Part shown: positions 1-6,183 of the stretch, piece after piece
How the letters are laid out: the number at the start of each line of letters is the position of its first letter
Numbering within the stretch: position 1 is the first letter of the stretch
Source: an uncultured Bacteroidales bacterium
GTDB taxonomy: Bacteria; Bacteroidota; Bacteroidia; Bacteroidales; Paludibacteraceae
Direction: 5' to 3'
Length of the DNA stretch: 17,911 nt
Assembly: GCA_900556095.1 (NCBI GenBank)
Contig: USNU01000001.1
Location: 1 to 17,911 of the forward strand
The notes under the pieces: generated by a model
Database searches by the model: none
What the model saw: the letters and a program-made list of their open reading frames with translations, nothing else
Told to the model about the DNA's origin: nothing
Position numbers and translations under genes: made by a program

Positions 1-2
1 TA

Positions 3-794
3 GGTGCTGCTGCTCAAATCGGCGTATTCGTTGCTTTAGGTGGCGCAATGATGCTTGGCTTTACAGCTCAAGAAGCAGCTGCTATCGGTATCATCGGTGG
101 TGCTGACGGTCCTACTTCTATCTTCTTGACCTCTAAACTGGCTCCTCAGTTGCTCGGTCCTATCGCTATCGCGGCTTATTCGTACATGGCTTTGGTACCG
201 GTTATCCAGCCGCCTATTATGCGCGCACTGACGACCAAGAAAGAGCGTGCCATCAAGATGAAACAACTCCGCTCCGTAAGCAAGACCGAGAAGATAGTCT
301 TCCCTGTCGTTATCACGGCTATCGTGGCACTCGTTCTGCCCGACGCAGCACCGCTTATCGGCTGCTTGATGCTCGGTAACTTGATGAAAGAGTGCGGCGT
401 GGTGGATCGTCTGAGCAAGACCGCTCAAAACGAGTTGATGAACATCGTGGTTATCTTCCTCGGCTTGTCGGTAGGTGCCACCGCAACCGGTGCTACCTTC
501 CTGAATGTCAAGACCTTGCTCATCCTCGCTATGGGTATCATCGCATTCAGTCTGGCTACTGCCGGCGGCGTTCTCTTTGCAAAACTGATGAACCTCTTCA
601 CCAAAGAGAAAATCAATCCGCTTATCGGTTCCGCAGGTGTGAGTGCAGTGCCTATGGCTGCACGTGTAAGCCAGATGGAGGGTCAGAAAGCCGACCCGAG
701 CAACTTCCTGCTCATGCACGCTATGGGTCCGAACGTAGCCGGTGTTATCGGTTCCGCAGTGGCTGCAGGTATCCTGCTCACCTTCTTGGGATAA
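3..794 (+). CDS. oadB: Na+-translocating decarboxylase beta subunit (5' end cut off)
   Basis: This is the C-terminal part of the integral-membrane beta subunit of a biotin-dependent sodium-pumping decarboxylase (oxaloacetate, methylmalonyl-CoA or glutaconyl-CoA type). The family couples decarboxylation of carboxybiotin to Na+ export across the inner membrane. The reading frame is open from the first bases of the window, so the N-terminus lies upstream. Visible hallmarks are the conserved [10 protein letters not shown] segment near the start, several hydrophobic helices, and the C-terminal stretch with [11 protein letters not shown] and [14 protein letters not shown]. The family is usually about 370-430 residues, so roughly a third is missing. 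Alpha and biotin-carrier subunits would be expected just upstream. The beta subunit alone does not tell which substrate is used, so the symbol oadB is a family-level choice; mmdB or gcdB would fit equally. Confidence 0.93.
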   Translation, partial: GAAAQIGVFVALGGAMMLGFTAQEAAAIGIIGGADGPTSIFLTSKLAPQLLGPIAIAAYSYMALVPVIQPPIMRALTTKKERAIKMKQLRSVSKTEKIVFPVVITAIVALVLPDAAPLIGCLMLGNLMKECGVVDRLSKTAQNELMNIVVIFLGLSVGATATGATFLNVKTLLILAMGIIAFSLATAGGVLFAKLMNLFTKEKINPLIGSAGVSAVPMAARVSQMEGQKADPSNFLLMHAMGPNVAGVIGSAVAAGILLTFLG

Positions 795-813
795 TCCGTA
801 CATCTCTCTCATA

Positions 814-848
814 AAAAGAGCGTTGCTCAATCAGGGTAACGCTCTTTT
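814..848 (+). terminator. Rho-independent terminator after the decarboxylase beta subunit
   Basis: A perfect 11-bp stem (AAAAGAGCGTT at 814-824 with AACGCTCTTTT at 838-848) closes a 13-nt loop and ends in a T run. It begins 20 bp after the stop codon, so this gene is probably the last of its operon. Confidence 0.85.
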
Positions 849-899
849 GTTAAAATACAATAAAGAAAAGTCCCTTTCAAATCTATACCAATCAGCAAG

Positions 900-928
900 G
901 GATGAGCATAGGATGAGCATAGGATAGG
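900..928. repeat. Tandem 11-bp repeat, GGATGAGCATA x2 plus GGATAGG
   Basis: Two exact adjacent copies of GGATGAGCATA (900-910 and 911-921) are followed by a partial third unit, GGATAGG. The period of 11 bp is close to one DNA turn. A second repeat with the same GGATG start and the same period, but a different tail, lies at 11767-11791. No function is known to me. Confidence 0.8.
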
Positions 929-974
929 CTTATGATAGGCTACCTTTTCTATTTGTAAATTTTAATAATATAAT

Positions 975-1035
975 CTAACAGCCGAAGGCAGCCTAACAGC
1001 GTAGCGTTCCAACATCCAACATCTAACATCTCAAC
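975..1035 (+). repeat. Low-complexity leader ahead of the Fur-family gene
   Basis: Two related units, CTAACAGCCGAAGGCAGC and CTAACAGCGTAGCG, lie side by side; each has a tiny GC-rich inverted repeat. They are followed by three near-copies of a 7-mer of the type CAACATC that run up to the start codon. It is probably part of the 5' untranslated region. I see no consensus promoter here. Confidence 0.45.
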
Positions 1036-1038
1036 AAT

Positions 1039-1467
1039 ATGGACACTCAAACCATCATACAACACTTGGAGCATAAATCGGTGAAACCGACCGTCAATCG
1101 TATTCTGGTCTATAGCACCTTGGTCAATCTGGACCGCCCTGTGAGCCTGAAGGACTTGGAGAACGAGATGCTCAACTTGGATAAGTCGAGTATCTTCCGC
1201 GTACTGACCCTGTTCGCGGAACACGATGTAGTGCATGCTTTTGAGGACGGTCGCGGGGTGATCCATTACGAACTCTGCCACCACACCGACGGCGAGTGCC
1301 ACCATACAAATGGTCATCTCCATTTCTACTGTGAGACCTGCCAACAATCCTTTTGTTTGGAGAACACCCCCATCCCCCCCATCGCCCTTCCCGCCGGCTT
1401 TGTCCCCCACTCCGTCTCCTTTGTCATCAAAGGCACCTGCCCCTCCTGCGCCAAGAAACACAAATAA
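1039..1467 (+). CDS. Fur-family metal-dependent transcriptional regulator
   Basis: This is a 142-residue protein of the usual size for Fur, Zur and PerR regulators, which are dimeric DNA-binding repressors that sense metal or peroxide in the cytoplasm. The N-terminal 80 residues carry the winged-helix fold, with the recognition region around DKSSIFRVLTLF (residues 48-59). The metal-binding half contains HLHFYCETC (93-101) and two CxxC pairs, C98/C101 and C134/C137, which normally hold the structural zinc. A further HH...C cluster at 81-87 gives more metal ligands. The metal sensed cannot be read from the sequence. The 3' part is strikingly C-rich, including seven consecutive C at 1374-1380, but the frame stays intact to the second CxxC. 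It converges on the restriction gene, with 51 bp between the stop codons. Confidence 0.9.
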   Translation: MDTQTIIQHLEHKSVKPTVNRILVYSTLVNLDRPVSLKDLENEMLNLDKSSIFRVLTLFAEHDVVHAFEDGRGVIHYELCHHTDGECHHTNGHLHFYCETCQQSFCLENTPIPPIALPAGFVPHSVSFVIKGTCPSCAKKHK

Positions 1468-1518
1468 ATAGAGAAAAGGGAAATTGCACCTGAAATTGTT
1501 GCAATGCGGAATAAAAAA

Positions 1519-2277
1519 CTATATTGCCATAATGCAATGATACACTTTGTCTATAAAGGCTTCATAGTCGTTGATAATGATTGAATTACCGAAAATGCCA
1601 TATTGCTCGGAAGACAACACTATCGGGGCTTTACATTGCGCATAATAATCCATGTACTCTTGTGACGTTGCCCCAAGCAATGCATTGTTATCGGGAATGT
1701 GAATCACGTACAAAAGCGTCTTGTTGGGTGTATGAAAAAACATATCCACATTGTCATTGGATAAGATCTTGTATTTCTCTGCATTATGTAGCGTAAATTG
1801 CTCCCACTTGGTGATGCGTTTCGTCTCTTTCTTGTAGTACGGCAGCCTATCCAAGATAATAAATATCTGAAAATAAGGGCATTTATTTGCACGTATATTG
1901 GCTGTTTCACCGAGCATATTCTCAAAGTAGTTGTTCGAGTTTTGAGAATAGTTTTGCATAACAAACTTTACTGCAATTCCTGCGACAGGGATGTCCTTGT
2001 GCGTTGTAGCATCCTTCTTTGAGATAGTAATATCCACCTTTTTATCCACATATCGCCCCATAATGCTTTCCTCCTTATCATTACCAACTCCTTGGGATTG
2101 AATGGAGAAAGAAGCACCTAAACGATAGGCCAAATCGCGCGCAATGGCACCATGCAACGGTTTTAGTTTTGCTGTACTACGTGATGTCCCTGATTGCACA
2201 AATTGGTTAAAAGAGAGTGAGAGAACATTTAGAAACCCCTGATTGGTCAATGGGTATGAAATTTGCTGTGTTTGCAT
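1519..2277 (-). CDS. Putative type II restriction endonuclease
   Basis: This 252-residue protein is the likely partner of the adjacent adenine methyltransferase and would cleave unmethylated foreign DNA. The call rests on context and on a PD-(D/E)xK-like layout: a GRYVDKKVDITI strand (residues 74-85, acidic D82), then GIAVKFVM (100-107, lysine K104), followed by a conserved-looking helix NSNNYFENMLGETANIRA with two glutamates. The position two before K104, often acidic in this fold, is alanine here, so the metal ligand may come from elsewhere or activity may be lost. Its start lies inside the end of the methyltransferase gene on the same strand (71-bp overlap), which implies coupled translation. 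The recognition site cannot be predicted. A non-restriction nuclease is possible but less likely. Confidence 0.68.
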   Translation of the reverse strand: MQTQQISYPLTNQGFLNVLSLSFNQFVQSGTSRSTAKLKPLHGAIARDLAYRLGASFSIQSQGVGNDKEESIMGRYVDKKVDITISKKDATTHKDIPVAGIAVKFVMQNYSQNSNNYFENMLGETANIRANKCPYFQIFIILDRLPYYKKETKRITKWEQFTLHNAEKYKILSNDNVDMFFHTPNKTLLYVIHIPDNNALLGATSQEYMDYYAQCKAPIVLSSEQYGIFGNSIIINDYEAFIDKVYHCIMAI

Positions 2278-3781
2278 AGTTTTCTATTTGAAAGTTAATA
2301 TATTTCTCTAAATCTTTGGAGTTGAACGTGTAGTAACCACCACTTTTGTAGCACTTTAATGTGTGTATATAACGGATAAAGCAATCTGATTTAATAAGGC
2401 TTTCCAATATGGAGAATGGCACATTGGTTAGCATATATAGTCCGCTATATACACCACTTCCATCGGGAACGGGCTCCAAACGGATGCTATCCATATCTTT
2501 GATAATCGTATTGATGGCTATTTTGTAAGCATAGACATCTTTCAGGGCTTGAGTGCGTCCGTACAAGTACCATTCGGGATTAGTTGATGCGGCTTTTCCT
2601 TTGAGTAGCGTTGCTTTCCGCGTCTCCATATAGGTTTTAATCACGACATTCCGAAATAGTATGTCTTGGGAAAGCGGTTTCCCATTTTTATCATAGGGGA
2701 AGAAAGCGCGACTCCATTTGCCTGTGGAGGCTTTCAAAATCGGTATTGTGTATTCTGAAAAAGGTAAGTCTCCAATAAAGACGTTATCTGCAAGTGTTGC
2801 AAAACCATTTTTAACGACACACCATTTGCGTATTGTGATAGAGCGTATTTGTTTCAACATTTGCAACTCTTGCTTGGCTGCCAAATAAAATTTGCCCTCA
2901 ATTGAAATATCTTCGAGGTGTACTTGCTGCCATTGCTTAGGCTTATGCTCCTGTTCATCATACAGGTAATAGTTTACTATTTCATTTGTATGGGCTTTGT
3001 CAAAGTATGAGATTAGAGTATAAGTAGTTGCCCCGACGAAAGGCTGGTAATGTCCTAAATCCACCAAGGTGCATAGCGTTTTCTTGGCAAGGATATATGC
3101 CCGCATATTCGTCGCCGCCACACTATTGAGCCATGAACTCGGTGTGATATAGCACAGACGTCCCGTCGAATTGAGCATCCGGAATCCTATTTCAAAAAAG
3201 ACGAGATAGATATCCGTCATCCCTGCATTGGCAAAATAAAAACGCTTGACATTTTGATATTGCGTATTCAGATTGTGCACTCGCACATAAGGAGGGTTTC
3301 CAACCACAAAATCCATTGCACCATCAAAACACATTACAGAAAGAGCATCTTGATGAAGAACGTCCCATTGCACATTGTTTATCTGATATTTACGGGTAAC
3401 AAGATTGAGATTGTATAGACAATTTTCATAGGCTTCTTGCTCTAATTCTATACCATGGATGTATTGCTCCAGATGACTTTTAAGCATGCATATATCAGAA
3501 CCTGTTTGTATATATGCAGAGCAATAACGTTCCACAATTTCGCACAAAAAAGCACCATCACCACAACTATTGTCGATGATGTGCTTTTGCAGAATATCTG
3601 TACCCGTATAATGGCAGATTTCTAAGATGTTTTTAACAAGAAATGCAGGAGTAAAGACTTGTCCGCTATGTTTGACCAAGTTCTGCTTCTCTCCAATCAA
3701 ATGGGGCTTATCCGACGAATACGGATAAAAATCACCCTTTTCGGTATGGTTTACCAGATTGGAATTGTTGCTTTTTGCCAT
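2207..3781 (-). CDS. Class I N6-adenine DNA methyltransferase (TaqI/Eco57I-like)
   Basis: This 524-residue methyltransferase should transfer a methyl group from S-adenosylmethionine to adenine N6 in its target site and so protect the host from the companion nuclease. Motifs appear in the gamma-class order: GQVFTPAFLVKNIL (residues 40-53, motif X), IIDNSCGDGAFL (68-79, motif I, cofactor binding), GIELE (110-114), DAL after QD (motif III), and the catalytic GNPPYVR (161-167, motif IV). The C-terminal half, about 330-510, fits a TaqI-type target-recognition region and ends with paired aromatic and charged residues. The last 24 residues are coded in the stretch that also encodes the start of the nuclease. 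A 9-bp hairpin lies immediately before the start codon, and a structured element lies further upstream; both could limit expression. Confidence 0.92.
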   Translation of the reverse strand: MAKSNNSNLVNHTEKGDFYPYSSDKPHLIGEKQNLVKHSGQVFTPAFLVKNILEICHYTGTDILQKHIIDNSCGDGAFLCEIVERYCSAYIQTGSDICMLKSHLEQYIHGIELEQEAYENCLYNLNLVTRKYQINNVQWDVLHQDALSVMCFDGAMDFVVGNPPYVRVHNLNTQYQNVKRFYFANAGMTDIYLVFFEIGFRMLNSTGRLCYITPSSWLNSVAATNMRAYILAKKTLCTLVDLGHYQPFVGATTYTLISYFDKAHTNEIVNYYLYDEQEHKPKQWQQVHLEDISIEGKFYLAAKQELQMLKQIRSITIRKWCVVKNGFATLADNVFIGDLPFSEYTIPILKASTGKWSRAFFPYDKNGKPLSQDILFRNVVIKTYMETRKATLLKGKAASTNPEWYLYGRTQALKDVYAYKIAINTIIKDMDSIRLEPVPDGSGVYSGLYMLTNVPFSILESLIKSDCFIRYIHTLKCYKSGGYYTFNSKDLEKYINFQIENYANTANFIPIDQSGVSKCSLTLF

Positions 3782-3784
3782 ATA

Positions 3785-3814
3785 GATTGATAGATTTATG
3801 CAATGCTATCAATC
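3785..3814 (-). promoter_or_regulatory. Hairpin directly in front of the methyltransferase start
   Basis: A perfect 9-bp inverted repeat, GATTGATAG (3785-3793) and CTATCAATC (3806-3814) with a 12-nt loop, begins 4 bp upstream of the ATG. On the mRNA it would put the ribosome entry region in a stem. As DNA it could be an operator. Either would suit autoregulation of a restriction-modification operon, but this is inference. Confidence 0.6.
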
Positions 3815-3835
3815 TCAGCGGTAGAAATAGTAGGT

Positions 3836-3869
3836 AAAAAGAAAGTGTGAATCTATCTTTTTCACACTC
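3836..3869 (-). terminator. Terminator hairpin on the minus strand between the structured RNA and the methyltransferase
   Basis: Read on the minus strand, AGTGTGAA (3868-3861) pairs with TTCACACT (3851-3844), extended by one G-U pair, and is followed by TTTCTTTTT. The plus strand has no T run after this stem, so the signal is directional. The upstream arm can instead pair with 4026-4017, an exclusive alternative. Confidence 0.65.
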
Positions 3870-4153
3870 AACAGGAAGCGTCGGAGAAACCTGTCAATAA
3901 CCCAAAGATAGTTCACACTGTCGTGTAACTATACGGGTTATTGTAGGAGTTCGATGCTCCGTGAGTGATTAGCACTATTTCTTTTCAGAGAAAATAGTTT
4001 CCGACGCTTTTTTCTTTGAGTGTGAAATAATAGCCAATGCTGTTAAAAATATGTCGTTGCATCGCCTTTACGATGCCGGTTTACATAAGCAATTTATTTT
4101 ATATAGTTGTTTATCGGTTTGTTAATTGTATCATATTGATAAATTATCCTTTA
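3836..4153 (-). ncRNA. Candidate structured non-coding RNA downstream of the reverse transcriptase
   Basis: No convincing coding region lies here, yet the segment is densely paired. An outer 10-bp stem (3861-3870 with 4017-4026) encloses a second 10-bp stem (3876-3885 with 4000-4009). Inside are a 9-bp stem (3895-3903 with 3935-3943) topped by an ATAGTT/AACTAT plus ACAC/GTGT helix, a GGAG/CTCC hairpin at 3946-3960 and a 7-bp hairpin at 3974-3998. A further 6-bp hairpin is at 4059-4076. A consensus promoter at 4191-4160 and a terminator at 3869-3836 would define a minus-strand RNA of about 310 nt. The strand is not certain: a few G-U pairs in the inner hairpins suit the plus strand, and six T follow the second stem there, but I see no plus-strand promoter. 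It may be a partner or template RNA of the reverse transcriptase, or the leader of the methyltransferase mRNA. Confidence 0.55.
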
Positions 4154-4159
4154 CGTCTG

Positions 4160-4191
4160 CAAAGGTACACATTCTTTTACATTTACGCAAA
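4160..4191 (-). promoter_or_regulatory. Bacteroidales-type promoter just after the reverse transcriptase stop codon
   Basis: On the minus strand, TTTG (4191-4188), exactly 20 bp, then TACCTTTG (4167-4160) match the -33/-7 consensus of this phylum. Transcription should start near 4153. It lies 2 bp beyond the reverse transcriptase stop codon and would give the structured segment, or the restriction operon, its own transcript. Confidence 0.75.
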
Positions 4192-4193
4192 TG

Positions 4194-5750
4194 TTATATG
4201 TTCCTCAATTGGAACTCTGGTCTAAGAAATGTAATTCCTTTATTTTTGATGCACTTATAATCTCCAACTAATGCAGTTTTAGGAAGTACTTCATAAACAA
4301 AAAGCCAATACTTGTCAATCTCGTTTTTTCTATTAATTGCTTCTCCTAATAATTTCTGTAGCCCTTCGCTATCTTTTATATGATTAGATTTTATATATGA
4401 AAGTAATAAGAATATACAATCACCACTTTGTAAAGCCTTATCTACATAAGCAGATGTTATATTAAAATCATATTTGATAGCCCAATATAAAGCAAAGGAA
4501 CATGCCTCATACAAATGCTTTTGTACACCAATTTCATACAATTGGTTTGCGATTTCTTCGATTCTTGCTTTACTAACAGAAAAAGGTACAAAAACATATT
4601 CTTCAACACAATGCACCAGGTATGGATATAACAACAATAAATGGTGCACCACATCAATATAGAAACATCGTGCTTTTTCCCCTAAATAGCATGAAGAAAC
4701 AACTTTTATCATATAGTTATAAACCGCACTATCTCCTGTAGAGTCTGCCAGACTGATACACATATTGATGAATGCCTCTAAGCGAGCAAGTAAAAATACA
4801 GTTTTTTGCACATCTTCTCTTTTCGTTGCTCCAATATAGAATCCATTGATAGCACTAATCCAACTTGTGTTTGATGATAGCGGTAATCGTGCGATAATTG
4901 TCTTTTTTATATTCAATGAAAGTTCAAATTTCTTAAGTTCTTCAGACAAATCTAATAGGAATTTTTCCGCTTCATCTTCTGTGGAAACGTAACAGGTGTA
5001 ATCATCAATATAGCGAACGAAATCATATTTCTCTGAAAGGATTGCATCTATTGTTGTAAGTATAATTTCAGAAAGAATATTAGAGGTGTGTGGTCCGATG
5101 AGCAAACCACAGGTTTCGTTGTATTTCAAATGGCGGCTTTGTTCGTCTAATTTATTATACCACACATTGTCATTCTTATGCGCTTTAGCAACATCCTTCC
5201 CCACAAGTGCCCATGATATTGCATGTGAATAAATGCAAGGGAAACAACTTGAAATATCGGCTTTTACTACATATCGTTTATGTATAGGTAACCGATGTAT
5301 GATAGCATTCACATATTCATCTTTATCGTGATAATTATGATTCATTTCAAATAGATAAGGTTTGTCATCCAATTTTTGGATATGAATTTGGCTATGTTTA
5401 TACCTCATATTATCCGATTGTCTTTGGAAATGTGATAATATCGCATCCCATTGTGAAGCGAGACCATTACATAAATTGGAGTAAGCAAATGGTGTTGGTA
5501 TTGCAAAGTTTCGGACTATGTTGGTATTGCGAATACTATCATACCTTACATAGTCCCACCCTCCCTTTTGTGTAAAAGTCGGAAAGCCCTTTTGATTACA
5601 ATAAGTGAAAAATGTTTCTGCAGAAAGAAAATTTGGCAACTTGTCAGCAAATAGTCCATATTCCAATAACCCTTTTCTAACATCTTCTGCAGATAACTCT
5701 GCCATATAATCATAATATGTTTTCATATACAGTACTATATTTATAATCAT
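4194..5750 (-). CDS. Reverse transcriptase of the Abi/UG (defence-associated) type
   Basis: This is a 518-residue RNA-templated DNA polymerase. Palm motifs are clear: RYVVKADISSCFPCIYSH (motif A, D165), CGLLIGPHTSNILSEIIL (motif B, from residue 214), FVRYIDDYTCYV (motif C, D249 and D250) and SLNIKKTII (motif D). The IYSHAISWALVGK and GLLIGPHTS wording resembles abortive-infection and 'unknown group' reverse transcriptases such as those in DRT systems rather than group II introns, and there is no maturase or endonuclease domain. About 220 residues after the palm are helical and not recognised. No second reverse transcriptase, nitrilase or protease partner is adjacent, but a structured RNA candidate lies just downstream. 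The likely role is anti-phage defence, by context. A start at 5726 (MKTYYDYM) is as plausible as 5750; the promoter at 5813-5783 precedes both. Confidence 0.9.
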   Translation of the reverse strand: MIINIVLYMKTYYDYMAELSAEDVRKGLLEYGLFADKLPNFLSAETFFTYCNQKGFPTFTQKGGWDYVRYDSIRNTNIVRNFAIPTPFAYSNLCNGLASQWDAILSHFQRQSDNMRYKHSQIHIQKLDDKPYLFEMNHNYHDKDEYVNAIIHRLPIHKRYVVKADISSCFPCIYSHAISWALVGKDVAKAHKNDNVWYNKLDEQSRHLKYNETCGLLIGPHTSNILSEIILTTIDAILSEKYDFVRYIDDYTCYVSTEDEAEKFLLDLSEELKKFELSLNIKKTIIARLPLSSNTSWISAINGFYIGATKREDVQKTVFLLARLEAFINMCISLADSTGDSAVYNYMIKVVSSCYLGEKARCFYIDVVHHLLLLYPYLVHCVEEYVFVPFSVSKARIEEIANQLYEIGVQKHLYEACSFALYWAIKYDFNITSAYVDKALQSGDCIFLLLSYIKSNHIKDSEGLQKLLGEAINRKNEIDKYWLFVYEVLPKTALVGDYKCIKNKGITFLRPEFQLRNI

Positions 5751-5782
5751 ACACGGACAAATGTCATTACATCAATCTGCCA

Positions 5783-5813
5783 CAAAGATATACATTTTAT
5801 TTGACGTATGCAA
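5783..5813 (-). promoter_or_regulatory. Promoter of the reverse transcriptase gene
   Basis: On the minus strand, TTG (5813-5811), 20 bp, then TATCTTTG (5790-5783) fit the -33/-7 consensus. Transcription would start near 5776, giving a leader of about 26 nt to the first ATG or 50 nt to the second. Confidence 0.75.
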
Positions 5814-5987
5814 TAATTATCAACTAATTGTTGTAATATGAAGAGAAAGATGGTGTGTTTGCTATAAAAATCCACTTCGTCTCAGTAATGTTTGTTGTGA
5901 TTGGTATTTATTAGTACGAAGAAATATGTTAAACATATTAAACATCTATTACTAGTAGCAAAACACACATATATAATTCAGTAAGTA
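5814..5987. other. AT-rich spacer between divergent promoters, with a small palindrome
   Basis: No gene is visible between the reverse transcriptase promoter and the isomerase promoter. The clearest structure is AATATGT-TAA-ACATATT (5923-5939), a perfect 7-bp dyad that could be a regulator site. Nearby are a TACTAGTA palindrome at about 5950-5957 and a small CAAC/GTTG hairpin at 5821-5833. Confidence 0.5.
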
Positions 5988-6019
5988 TTTGCATATTAGC
6001 GGTTTTTATAGTATCTTCG
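5988..6019 (+). promoter_or_regulatory. Promoter of the fucose-isomerase-like gene
   Basis: TTTG (5988-5991), 20 bp, then TATCTTCG (6012-6019) is a near-consensus -33/-7 pair; the one deviation is C for T in the -7 box. The start of transcription would fall near 6026, inside the left arm of the following inverted repeat. Confidence 0.65.
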
Positions 6020-6020
6020 C

Positions 6021-6144
6021 AGTCAAATTTGGAAGAGATAATCCAATTTTATAAGTTTACTATTCCAAATTTGACTATACTACCTTTTTCTGCCCCGCAC
6101 GAACTGGATATTTGGTCTAACAACTATTTCCGCAGTTGGCGGAA
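6021..6144 (+). promoter_or_regulatory. Structured leader / operator of the isomerase gene
   Basis: A perfect 14-bp inverted repeat (6021-6034 with 6063-6076, core TCAAATTTGGA) starts at the predicted transcription start and has a 28-nt loop. A second hairpin with a 6-bp GC-rich stem, TTCCGC (6128-6133) and GCGGAA (6139-6144), follows. The distance to the start codon at 6184 is about 160 nt, long enough for a regulatory leader. The first repeat could equally be a protein-binding operator. Confidence 0.5.
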
Positions 6145-6183
6145 CGTATTGTTTGGGCATAATCCTCTAAAACACACTATATC

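Noticed and set aside
36..830. Long minus-strand open frame opposite the decarboxylase gene
   Set aside because: It is the mirror of a strongly conserved plus-strand gene, and its translation is rich in His, Cys and Gln without any recognisable domain.
900..928. CRISPR array
   Set aside because: Only two 11-bp units with no spacers, and no cas genes.
1374..1380. Phase-variable C tract in the Fur-type gene
   Set aside because: Seven C could slip, but the frame is intact through the last zinc-binding cysteines and nothing else points to switching.
949..1461. Minus-strand open frame rich in Gly and Asp opposite the Fur-type gene
   Set aside because: The glycine-rich start simply reflects the C-rich 3' end of the plus-strand gene.
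3946..3960. tRNA or tmRNA gene
   Set aside because: Only a T-arm-like hairpin is present; there is no acceptor stem, anticodon arm or CCA-type end.
3861..4026. Retron msr-msd or group II intron RNA
   Set aside because: The reverse transcriptase lacks the retron-type VTG and NAxxH signatures and any maturase domain, and the segment is downstream rather than upstream, so neither label fits.
4037..4225. Short plus-strand frame with many aromatic residues between the structured segment and the reverse transcriptase
   Set aside because: AT-rich sequence with no promoter; the minus strand here holds a consensus promoter.
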